Below are positions 1 through 6,972 of a stretch of 7,554 nucleotides of DNA, one piece after another. Source of the DNA: an uncultured Tannerella sp. GTDB lineage: Bacteria > Bacteroidota > Bacteroidia > Bacteroidales > Tannerellaceae. The notes under the pieces were generated by a model. It worked only from the letters and a program-made list of their open reading frames with translations, did not search any database and was not told the DNA's origin. A program made the translations under genes and the position numbers. The stretch is taken from assembly GCA_938036405.1 (NCBI GenBank), contig CALHPT010000121.1:1-7554 (forward strand), written 5' to 3'. The stretch's first letter is position 1. Each line of letters opens with the position of its first letter.

Positions 1-216
1 GTCAAACGGCGGGAGGGAGGCACCTGCGCGATGCGCATCGGGTAGGCCGCGCGCGGGGCGACCGACGAGGCGTAGCCGGAATGGAATCCGGAGGGCGTGT
101 GGGGTAGGGCAGAGGGGGGCGACGACCGAGGCCCGCCGCGCGGAGGACGCACGCGACGTGCGCGCAGAGGCCGACGGGCACCTGGCGCGATACGTTTTCT
201 GCCTCAGAGCGTTGGA
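1..216. other. Unassigned GC-rich stretch downstream of tamL
   Basis: I see no supportable gene here. Reading leftward past the tamL stop, all three minus-strand frames are largely free of stops, but their translations are Arg/Pro/Ala/Ser-rich and low in complexity, as expected from random GC-rich DNA. One ATG on the minus strand (38-36) would begin MRIAQVPPSRRL and run off the window edge. It could be the start of the next gene, but there is too little sequence to judge. In the plus direction, short frames end at in-frame TAG codons. In many Bacteroidota tamL is followed by tamB, but nothing visible here supports a tamB start. Confidence 0.4.
148..162 (-). terminator. Small GC hairpin downstream of tamL, possible terminator
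   Basis: CGCACG and CGTGCG form a perfect 6-bp stem around a 3-base loop, 55 bases past the tamL stop codon. There is no T-tract on the minus-strand side, so it does not meet the usual definition of an intrinsic terminator. In DNA this GC-rich, a 6-bp GC palindrome can also arise by chance. It is listed because it is the clearest structure in the tamL 3' flank. Confidence 0.2.
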
Positions 217-2508
217 TCAGAAGGGGTAGCCGATGGCGAAGTGCCAGGCGAAATTGTTTGTCAGATTGGGGCGGGATATGGCCCACCGACGCGCGCCGCG
301 TTGCCCGGGGTCGTAGGCCTTGAGTCCGGTGTCGAAGCGGATGAGGAAGTAATCGAAATCGAGTCGCAAACCGAGTCCGTACGACATGGCGATCTCGCGG
401 TAGAAGCGCGAAAGGCGGAAGTCGCCCTCGGGCTGATAGCCGTATCGACGGATCGTCCAAATGTTCCCGGCATCCACATAGGCGGCCAGCTCGAATTTCC
501 AAAAGAGACGCGTGCGGTATTCGATGTTCGCATCCAGGCGGATGTCGCCGACTTGGTTGATGAACGACGTGGCCTCCTCGACGGTCATGCTGCCCGGGCC
601 GAGCGTTCGGACGGACCATCCGCGATTGCTGTTTGCGCCGCCGGCATAGTAGCGCCGAACGAAGGGCAGCTCCGTTGAGTTTCCGTAGGGCACGCCCAGG
701 CCGCCCCCGATGTGAAACGCGACGCTGTTTCGTGCGTCCAGAACGAGGCTCTTGGCGTAGTCGATGTCAGCCTTGACGAACTGGGAGTATGTGGTGCCAA
801 AAAGTTTGTAGTTACCGTCCGCACCGCGGGATGCGCCCAGCAAATGAGAGAGGCCATAGAGCACGTTGCCGGCCAGCTCCACCGCGATGCGCAGGGAATG
901 CGCGCTGCGATTCCGACGCAGCGGATCATAACTGTTGAGCGAGTAGGTGTAGCCGCTGCCTACGATAAACATATCGGAGTAGTTGTATTTGGCCGTGAGC
1001 TCAGGCAGGTTGCTTCGGAAAGTGGTGTCGACGTGCAGCATGTATATGTAATCCACATCGATCACCTTAAACGAATGGCGCGCGGGGTGGCCCGGCGCAC
1101 CCGTCTGCCAGTTGTAGTTCCAGCCGCCGGATATGATTGCGCGTCGGTATTCGGGTCGGCGCTGCTGATCGTAGCTGATTTTGAATTCGGTGGTGGCTCG
1201 CATGCGCCGTCGGAAGTCATAACTGACAAAGGGAAGGAGAAAGGTGGGGAAATGGATCGACGCTTCGGTTGCGAATTCCCAGTAGTTGCCCCAGCCGCTA
1301 CCGCGGTCGCCTCCGGAAAGGGCCTCGTACGCGCCGCGGACTCGCGTGGAGAGCAGCTCCGAGCCTTTGAACAGGTTGCGGTGTCGGTAATTGATGGACG
1401 AGGCGAAGCCCAGATCGCCGCCGGAGTTCGTCCCTTCCAGCTCCACGCCGAAGCCCTGGCGGGGGGATGCGGAGGCGAGGACGGTCGTGTTGACCCACAT
1501 CGTGTCCGATCGCTCCGCTTCGTCGTATCGCAGACTGACCTGCCGGAGGGCGCCAAGCCCTGCCAGCGACGAGTAAGTCCGCTCCGCGTCGCGCTCGCTA
1601 AACAGACGGCCCGGCAGTAGGAAACAGCGCCGATAGAGCACCCCCGGTCGGAGCATCCGCCGTCCGGAAGCGTAGCGGATCTCGACGCCGCGCACGTTGA
1701 GCGTCTCGGCCCGGGCGGCGGAGGGGTTCAGCGTGTCGAACAGCAGGGGCCGATCGTCGGCCAGGATGCGAACGCTGTCGATAAAATAGACCCGGTGCGG
1801 GCGTTCGATAGGCACGGAGTCCGTGGCGATGCGGATGGGCCGGATGCGCATCTCGATGCCTACGCGCTCCGGCGTCGTGCTATCGGCGGCGAAGTAGATA
1901 TAGTCGCGGTGAAAGGCGAAGTATCCGTTGCGGCGGAGTAGGGAGGTGATGCGTTGGCGCTCCTTCTCCAGCTCGTCGCGGTCGAATCGCTGTCCGGCGC
2001 GGACGAGTGGCGGCTCGGTGCGCAGCAGGGAGTCCATGCGCGGATCATTCGGCGAGAGGCGATAGTCGGCAATCAGGTGGGGCACGCCCGATCGGATGCG
2101 ATAGCGGACCGTCGCGCGTCGGCGTCGCGAGGTGTCGATCGCGTAATCGACTACAGCGTGCATGTAGCCTTTGTTGATCATATAGCGCTGCAGCTCGTCG
2201 CGCGAGAGGGCCACGAGCGATGTATCCAGCAGGACGGGTGGCTCGCCCATGCGGCGCAGCAGTCGGTCCGACCATCGGCCACGGTCGCTCGACCAGCTGT
2301 ATAGGTAGAGCGGCCATTTGAGTAGGCCGAAGATCTTCTGATTGGGATGCTGATGGAGATACGACTTGAGGTCGGCCGTCGGCGCGGGCGAGTGATCGGC
2401 GTCGATGCGTACGCGGTCGAGCAGGTATTCACCATCGCGCACGTGGCGCGTCGTGCTGCACGCCGTGAGCGCCAGAATCAGGATGAGGCCGAGAAGGATG
2501 CGGGGCAT
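217..2508 (-). CDS. tamL: TamL, BamA/TamA-family outer-membrane lipoprotein
   Basis: This 763-residue protein matches the Bacteroidota TamL type: a BamA/TamA (Omp85) barrel anchored as a lipoprotein. It starts MPRILLGLIL, followed by a hydrophobic signal ending in the lipobox L-T-A-C, with the lipidated cysteine at residue 17. Residues about 25-345 form the periplasmic part and read as POTRA-like repeats; examples are the segments around 100-145 (LSRDELQRYM, then a beta-rich stretch) and around 178-225. Residues about 346-763 are the barrel, rich in alternating aromatic and polar residues. They include an SNRGW motif, comparable to the conserved VRGF/Y of the lid loop in this superfamily, and the chain ends in phenylalanine (GYPF), the usual outer-membrane signature. 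The family acts in outer-membrane protein or envelope assembly, with TamB as partner where studied. The length is normal and there is no sign of damage. It is transcribed alone, divergently from the tsaC operon. BamA itself is less likely because of the lipobox and domain count. Confidence 0.9.
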   Translation of the reverse strand: MPRILLGLILILALTACSTTRHVRDGEYLLDRVRIDADHSPAPTADLKSYLHQHPNQKIFGLLKWPLYLYSWSSDRGRWSDRLLRRMGEPPVLLDTSLVALSRDELQRYMINKGYMHAVVDYAIDTSRRRRATVRYRIRSGVPHLIADYRLSPNDPRMDSLLRTEPPLVRAGQRFDRDELEKERQRITSLLRRNGYFAFHRDYIYFAADSTTPERVGIEMRIRPIRIATDSVPIERPHRVYFIDSVRILADDRPLLFDTLNPSAARAETLNVRGVEIRYASGRRMLRPGVLYRRCFLLPGRLFSERDAERTYSSLAGLGALRQVSLRYDEAERSDTMWVNTTVLASASPRQGFGVELEGTNSGGDLGFASSINYRHRNLFKGSELLSTRVRGAYEALSGGDRGSGWGNYWEFATEASIHFPTFLLPFVSYDFRRRMRATTEFKISYDQQRRPEYRRAIISGGWNYNWQTGAPGHPARHSFKVIDVDYIYMLHVDTTFRSNLPELTAKYNYSDMFIVGSGYTYSLNSYDPLRRNRSAHSLRIAVELAGNVLYGLSHLLGASRGADGNYKLFGTTYSQFVKADIDYAKSLVLDARNSVAFHIGGGLGVPYGNSTELPFVRRYYAGGANSNRGWSVRTLGPGSMTVEEATSFINQVGDIRLDANIEYRTRLFWKFELAAYVDAGNIWTIRRYGYQPEGDFRLSRFYREIAMSYGLGLRLDFDYFLIRFDTGLKAYDPGQRGARRWAISRPNLTNNFAWHFAIGYPF

Positions 2509-2542
2509 ACGTCAGATATATTGGGTGTAAGGAATGACTCAT

Positions 2543-2559
2543 CGTCGGGCGTCCCGACG
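2543..2559 (-). other. Perfect 7-bp hairpin in the predicted tamL leader
   Basis: CGTCGGG, loop CGT, CCCGACG: a perfect 7-bp stem with a 3-base loop, extendable by a T-G wobble. If the promoter at 2565-2572 is right, transcription would begin near 2558-2560, so this hairpin would form the extreme 5' end of the tamL mRNA, about 35 bases before the ATG. Such 5' hairpins can protect mRNA from decay. That role, or a binding-site role for the palindrome, is inference. The structure itself is plain in the sequence. Confidence 0.45.
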
Positions 2560-2564
2560 GCCGG

Positions 2565-2572
2565 CAAAGGTA
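2565..2572 (-). promoter_or_regulatory. tamL: Putative tamL promoter, TAnnTTTG -7 element
   Basis: On the minus strand this reads TACCTTTG, an exact match to the Bacteroidota -7 consensus TAnnTTTG. It lies 56 bases upstream of the tamL ATG. The -33 element (TTTG or TTG about 19-21 bases further upstream) is not clear: a TTTG is present in the T-run on the minus strand, but only about 10 bases away. The match and location are good, but the missing -33 box keeps confidence moderate. Confidence 0.4.
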
Positions 2573-3090
2573 GGGCGCGAGTCAAAAAACGAAGTCAGTC
2601 GCCGTAGTCTATCTGGCGTAGGCCCGCTCCGTCGGGTGGCGAAAAGGCATCGTCCGGCGTGTGGAGTCGCCTCGGAGCATGCAGCGCGGCAACCGTTCCA
2701 GCCGGCCGACACCCCTTGCGCATTCGTAGCGAGAGTCGTTCCAGCCCTTGCCTCCGCCCGCCGACATGGTCCGCCTCCCTATACCTATTATATATATAGC
2801 CGCCCGTCCCTCATCCGCTCACCGTCCCGCTCGCCGGCTCACCCCGCAGCCAACGTCAGCGCCCCTCATCCGTCCGCCGACCTCACTCGCATCATGCGGC
2901 GGCCCAAGTCACCGTCTCGCGGGGTAAGTCGGCCGATTCGGCAGAGGCTGTCCGCCCTTGCGCGGGGTTCATGCTCCGGGTCGGATCGCCGCGGGCCATT
3001 CAGCGGACAATAGGGCGGATGCGTCAGCCGGGGGCGGTGTTTACACTTTTCGATATTCCTTTGTGATCCGATTACAGAACCACGTGAATC
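2573..3090. other. Long divergent intergenic spacer between tamL and tsaC
   Basis: The open frames here (such as the plus-strand frame at 2534-3013 and the minus-strand frame at 2866-3096) translate to Arg/Ser/Pro-rich sequence with no recognisable fold and are taken as chance frames. Visible structure is limited to a short TA-rich island at 2781-2799 (containing TATATATA), a C-rich and G-poor stretch at about 2800-2890 on the plus strand (with CCTCATCCG occurring twice), and the tsaC-proximal region where GC falls. No RNA gene, insertion sequence or clear terminator was recognised. Confidence 0.5.
3056..3063 (+). promoter_or_regulatory. Weak candidate -7 element for the tsaC operon
   Basis: TTCCTTTG differs from the Bacteroidota consensus TAnnTTTG only at its second base and lies 27 bases before the tsaC ATG, in a locally AT-richer patch. 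No convincing -33 TTTG is present at the expected distance; TTTA at 3040-3043 is only about 12 bases away. If used, the leader would be about 20 bases long. It is the best candidate, but weak. Confidence 0.25.
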
Positions 3091-3681
3091 ATGCACTCAA
3101 TGAACGATAACGAATCGCTGCAGGACGACCTCCGGGAGTCTCTGCGCGTCTTGCGCGACGGCGGACTGATCCTTTATCCCACCGACACGATCTGGGGCAT
3201 CGGCTGTGATGCCACCTCTGACGAGGCCGTCCGACGTGTCTACGCGCTCAAGCAGCGCGCCGATCACAAAGCCATGCTCACCCTGGCCGACAGTACGGCC
3301 CGCGTGAGCGCCTACGTCGACGCCATCCCCGACATAGCCTGGGACCTCATCGAGCTCTCCGACCGTCCGCTCACACTCATCTATCCCCGCGGACGGAACC
3401 TCGCGCCGTCGCTGCTCGGCCCAGACGGCTCGGTGGGCATACGCGTCACCCGCGAGCGTTTCTCACACGCCCTCTGCGAACGCTTCCGCCGTCCCATCGT
3501 CTCGACCTCGGCCAACCTCAGCGGGCATCCCGCGCCGCACTTCTTCGACGAGATCAGCGACGAGGTCATTCGCGGTGTCGACTACGTCGTCCGCTATCGC
3601 CGCACGGATCGCACCCCTGCGCGCCCCTCGGGCATCATACTCCTCGGCGCAGACGGAACCATTCAAGTGATTCGCGAGTGA
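3091..3681 (+). CDS. tsaC: Threonylcarbamoyl-AMP synthase, TsaC/Sua5/YrdC family
   Basis: This 196-residue cytoplasmic protein is the single-domain size typical of TsaC/YrdC, lacking the extra C-terminal domain of full-length Sua5. The enzyme makes threonylcarbamoyl-AMP from threonine, bicarbonate and ATP for the t6A modification at position 37 of ANN-decoding tRNAs. Family motifs are in order: PTDT at 30-33 followed by WGIGCD, the K-x-R pair in ALKQR at 52-56, RPLTLIYP at 92-99, GIRV at 116-119, STSANLSG at 138-145 and PSGII at 179-183. The start at 3091 gives MHSMNDNE; a second ATG at 3100 (MNDNESL) is equally plausible. It is first in a tightly packed operon, its TGA sharing one base with the next gene's ATG. 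The paralogue YciO, whose role is unclear, cannot be ruled out from motifs alone. Confidence 0.88.
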   Translation: MHSMNDNESLQDDLRESLRVLRDGGLILYPTDTIWGIGCDATSDEAVRRVYALKQRADHKAMLTLADSTARVSAYVDAIPDIAWDLIELSDRPLTLIYPRGRNLAPSLLGPDGSVGIRVTRERFSHALCERFRRPIVSTSANLSGHPAPHFFDEISDEVIRGVDYVVRYRRTDRTPARPSGIILLGADGTIQVIRE

Positions 3682-5078
3682 TGATGGACCGCCGTCGTCA
3701 GCGACTGATCTACGTAGCGTCCGACTTCGTCACCGCGGTCGTAGCGTGGGCTGTGCTCAACGTGGTACGCTTTCACGAGGTGGCCCGCTACGACTTCGGT
3801 ACGCTGGCCGACTTTCTCGGCTATCGGCAGGTCATTGAGGTGCAGCTGCTCGTACCCTTCTTTTGGCTGGCCCTCTATTTCCTTTCGGGTTACTACAATC
3901 GGCCCTTCGGTAAGTCGCGCATCGAGGAGGCCTTTACCACCTTCCTGAGCGTCGGGGTAGGGTGTGTCTTCATCTTCTTCGTAGTCATCCTCAACGACCT
4001 CCCGCGTTCGTTCGACGTCTACTATACCATCTTCTTTACCTTCTGCGCGTTGCAATTCGTCCTGACCTACCTCGGGCGTAATCTGATCACGAATCACGCT
4101 CTGCGTATGGTGCGCCGCCGCCGGTGGGTGACGGACGTACTGGTGATCGGCACGGGTGCGCATGCTCCCGAGGCGCGTCGCGACCTGGAGCGGCTGGGCT
4201 ATCGGGTGGAGGGCTTCGTCGGCGAACCGACGGCGGAGGGAGTCAACGATCCGCAGACAATCGTCGGCTGTACCGCCGACCTGCCCGCGCTGATGGCCAC
4301 TCGCCCCGCGCATGAGCTTGCGCTTGTCGTCGAGCCGGGGGGAGACGCCGAGGCGGTAAACCTGCTCTACTCGCTCTACCGTTACAAATGCCCCGTGAAG
4401 ATTTGGGCGGCCAAGAACAGTCCGCTGGGGCGCATCGGCGTACGCACCATCCACGGCATTCCCCTGATCGACGCCACGGACAACAACTTCTCAGAGGCGG
4501 GGAAGAACCTCAAATGGTTGGCCGATAAGATCGTTTCCGCCATCGCCCTCCTGCTGCTCTCGCCCGTCTACGCTTACCTGGCTATCGGCGTCAAGCGCAG
4601 CTCGCCCGGCCCCGTACTGTTTCGGCAGGAGCGCATCGGGCGCGGTGGCCGACCCTTCACGATCTACAAGTTCCGCACGATGTACGTCGGCGCTGACCGT
4701 CGCGGCCACCGACTGACCCAACATAACGACGACCGCGTGACGCCCTTCGGCGGCTTCCTCCGCAAGTATCGGCTGGACGAGCTGCCGCAGTTCTGGAACG
4801 TGCTCATCGGCGACATGTCGCTCGTTGGGCCACGGCCGGAGCAGCGGTACTACATCGACCGCATCGTCCGCACTGCGCCCTACTTCTATTTATTGCACAA
4901 CGTTCGCCCCGGCATCACCTCCTGGGGCATGGTCAAGTATGGCTATGCCGACACGGTGGAAAAGATGATCGAGCGCCTCGACTACGATATCCTCTATTAC
5001 GAAAATATGTCCCTCGCCCTGGACCTGACTATCCTTATTTATACGGTCAGGACGGTGGTCACGGGCAAGGGCGTATGA
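3681..5078 (+). CDS. Polyprenyl-phosphate glycosyl-1-phosphate transferase (WbaP-like)
   Basis: This 465-residue inner-membrane enzyme transfers a sugar-1-phosphate from a nucleotide sugar to undecaprenyl phosphate, the first committed step of a lipid-linked glycan. It has the large WbaP-type layout: four N-terminal membrane helices (about 10-31, 51-72, 87-104, 113-133), a cytoplasmic Rossmann-like middle domain (about 150-264, beginning VLVIGTG), one hydrophobic re-entrant helix (about 283-304), and the catalytic domain. Catalytic motifs are KFRTM (330-334), the Asp-Glu dyad in LDELPQFWN (D366, E367), GDMSLVGPRP (377-386) and RPGITSWGMVKYG (409-421). The sugar cannot be told from sequence; glucose, galactose or GlcNAc-type donors are all possible. 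The product could feed O-antigen, capsule or protein O-glycans. The ATG at 3681 overlaps the tsaC stop by one base; GTG 3678 and ATG 3684 are alternative starts. No other glycan genes are next to it. Confidence 0.9.
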   Translation: MMDRRRQRLIYVASDFVTAVVAWAVLNVVRFHEVARYDFGTLADFLGYRQVIEVQLLVPFFWLALYFLSGYYNRPFGKSRIEEAFTTFLSVGVGCVFIFFVVILNDLPRSFDVYYTIFFTFCALQFVLTYLGRNLITNHALRMVRRRRWVTDVLVIGTGAHAPEARRDLERLGYRVEGFVGEPTAEGVNDPQTIVGCTADLPALMATRPAHELALVVEPGGDAEAVNLLYSLYRYKCPVKIWAAKNSPLGRIGVRTIHGIPLIDATDNNFSEAGKNLKWLADKIVSAIALLLLSPVYAYLAIGVKRSSPGPVLFRQERIGRGGRPFTIYKFRTMYVGADRRGHRLTQHNDDRVTPFGGFLRKYRLDELPQFWNVLIGDMSLVGPRPEQRYYIDRIVRTAPYFYLLHNVRPGITSWGMVKYGYADTVEKMIERLDYDILYYENMSLALDLTILIYTVRTVVTGKGV

Positions 5079-6877
5079 AACACACGAACTACATGACAAA
5101 CGAAAACCGCTTCTATCGCTTCCTGCTCTGGCGCGAACGCCACATCCGGGAGCGCAACTTCATTCTCATCATCAGTTTCCTGGTCGGTATCGGTGCCGCT
5201 ACGGCGTCCCTACTGCTGAAGTTCCTTATCCACACCATCCAGCAGCTACTCTGGGCCAATATCCGCGAGGGAGCCAACTATTGGCTGCTGCTTTACCCCA
5301 TCATCGGCATCTTGCTGGCCGGGGTCTTTGTCTATTACGTCGTCCGCGACGACATCAGCCACGGTGTCACCAAGATCCTCTACGCCATCTCACAGCGCAA
5401 GAGCCGCATCAAGCCGCACAACATGTGGAGCTCGCTCGTGGCCAGTTCGCTGACGATCGGATTCGGCGGATCGGTCGGGGCGGAGGCGCCCATCGTGCTC
5501 ACTGGCGCCGCCATCGGGTCGAACCTCGGCCGACTCTTCCGCATGGAGCAGAAAACGCTCATGCTACTCGTCGGCTGTGGTGCCGCGGGAGCTGTGGCGG
5601 GTATCTTCAAGGCCCCGATCGCCGGATTGGTCTTCGTCATCGAGGTGCTCATGCTCGACTTGACGATGACGTCCGTCTTGCCCCTGCTCATCTCGTCCGT
5701 CACGGCTGCCACGATGTCATACGTCTTCTCCGGCACCGAGGCCATGTTCCAGTTTTCGCAGACGGAGGAATTCGTCATGGAGCGCATCCCCTACGTCCTC
5801 TTGCTGGGCATCTTCTGCGGCCTCGTCTCGCTCTACTTCACCCGCGCCATGCTGCGCGTCGAAGGGATCTACGCCAGCCTTTCCCACCGCTGGCAACGCT
5901 TCATCCTCGGCGCCGCCATGCTCAGCATCCTCATCTTCCTCTTCCCCCCGCTCTACGGCGAGGGTTACGACACGATCGAGACCCTGCTCAACGGCGACTT
6001 TATCCGCCTCATGGACCAAAGCCCCTTCCTCGGCATGGAGAATGGCTATTGGGGCATCGTCATCTTCCTCGGCCTCATCCTCCTCACGAAAGTCTTCGCC
6101 TCTGCGGCCACCAACGGCGGCGGCGGTTGCGGTGGCGTCTTCGCCCCGAGCCTCTACATCGGCTGCATCGCCGGGTTCATCTTCTCCCATATCCTCAACT
6201 TTTTCGGCCTCCCGGTCGACCTGCCTGAGAAGAATTTCGCCCTTATGGGCATGGCCGGCACCATGTCCGCCGTCATGCACGCCCCCCTGACGGGCGTCTT
6301 CCTCATCGCCGAGCTGACCGGCGGCTACAACCTCTTCCTGCCGCTCATGATCACCTCCATCGGCTCCTACGTCACCATCCGCGCCTTCGAGCCCCACAGC
6401 CTCTACACCATGCGTTTGGCCCAAAAGGGCGAACTCCTGACGCACCATAAGGACAAGGCCGTGCTGACGCTCATGAACGTCGGCAGTGTGATCGAAACGG
6501 ACTTCATCGCCGTCCGCCCCGATATGAGCCTCGGCGACGTCGTCAAGGAAGCCATCGCCAAAAGCTCCCGCAGCATGTTCCCGGTGGTCAACACCGAAGG
6601 CGTACTGCTGGGCATCGTGCTGGTGGACAACATCCGCAACATCATGTTCCGCCCCGAGCTGTACGAGCGTTTCCGCGTCTCGCGCTTCATGGTCTCGCCC
6701 CCCGCGCGCATTGTCAACGACATGCCGATGGAGAAAATCATGCACATTTTCGACGACACCAAGGCCTGGAACCTACCCGTCGTCGACACCGAAGGCACCT
6801 ACATCGGCTTCGTCTCCAAGTCGAAAATCTTCAACGCCTATCGCGAAGTACTCGTCGACACGTTCACCGGCGACTGA
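5075..6877 (+). CDS. CLC-family chloride channel/transporter with CBS pair
   Basis: This 600-residue inner-membrane protein carries chloride or related anions. The CLC membrane domain spans about residues 28-450, with signature segments in order: S95 in ISHGVTK (position of the anion-binding serine loop), GSVGAEAP at 132-139 with gating glutamate E137, GGVFAP at 353-358, and Y444 in SLYTMR (position of the second anion-binding residue). Two CBS domains follow, about 466-524 and 537-592, as in many regulated CLC proteins; they usually bind adenine nucleotides. The helix carrying FVIEVLM has V191 directly after E190, where the E. coli exchanger ClC-ec1 has Glu203, the internal proton-transfer residue. 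Valine here is typical of animal CLC channels. The ATG overlaps the previous stop by four bases (ATGA), indicating translational coupling; a second Met at codon 7 is an alternative start. Channel versus exchanger cannot be settled from sequence. Confidence 0.93.
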   Translation: MKHTNYMTNENRFYRFLLWRERHIRERNFILIISFLVGIGAATASLLLKFLIHTIQQLLWANIREGANYWLLLYPIIGILLAGVFVYYVVRDDISHGVTKILYAISQRKSRIKPHNMWSSLVASSLTIGFGGSVGAEAPIVLTGAAIGSNLGRLFRMEQKTLMLLVGCGAAGAVAGIFKAPIAGLVFVIEVLMLDLTMTSVLPLLISSVTAATMSYVFSGTEAMFQFSQTEEFVMERIPYVLLLGIFCGLVSLYFTRAMLRVEGIYASLSHRWQRFILGAAMLSILIFLFPPLYGEGYDTIETLLNGDFIRLMDQSPFLGMENGYWGIVIFLGLILLTKVFASAATNGGGGCGGVFAPSLYIGCIAGFIFSHILNFFGLPVDLPEKNFALMGMAGTMSAVMHAPLTGVFLIAELTGGYNLFLPLMITSIGSYVTIRAFEPHSLYTMRLAQKGELLTHHKDKAVLTLMNVGSVIETDFIAVRPDMSLGDVVKEAIAKSSRSMFPVVNTEGVLLGIVLVDNIRNIMFRPELYERFRVSRFMVSPPARIVNDMPMEKIMHIFDDTKAWNLPVVDTEGTYIGFVSKSKIFNAYREVLVDTFTGD

Positions 6878-6910
6878 CCTCCGAAGCCCAACAACGACAT
6901 CTCGAAAATT

Positions 6911-6953
6911 GGATTCAAGACGGATCACCTGCTGTGCGTCTTGAATCCTTTTT
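6911..6953 (+). terminator. Strong intrinsic terminator of the tsaC-CLC operon
   Basis: GGATTCAAGACG (6911-6922) pairs perfectly over 12 bp with CGTCTTGAATCC (6937-6948). The loop contains a further CAC/GTG pairing, and a T5-G-T4 tract follows. It starts 33 bases after the CLC stop. On the opposite strand the stem is followed by AATTTT, so it may also weakly stop transcripts coming from the right. Confidence 0.92.
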
Positions 6954-6972
6954 GTTTTACATCGCACGTCGT

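Noticed and set aside
2534..3013. 159-codon plus-strand frame in the tamL-tsaC spacer
   Set aside because: Its composition is Arg/Ser/Pro/Ala-rich with no hydrophobic pattern or recognisable domain, and it has no promoter or conserved neighbour. It is best explained as a chance frame.
5226..5234. Perfect DnaA box TTATCCACA
   Set aside because: It lies inside the CLC coding sequence, encoding ordinary residues, and is a single copy with no cluster or AT-rich unwinding element beside it.
5717..6745. Long (342-codon) open frame antisense to the CLC gene, with similar long frames antisense to or overlapping the other genes (such as 3663-4454 minus and 5281-6228 plus)
   Set aside because: The translations are His/Arg/Glu/Ala-rich with no fold or motif, while the overlapped frames have unmistakable family motifs. 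GC-rich codon use routinely opens such shadow frames.
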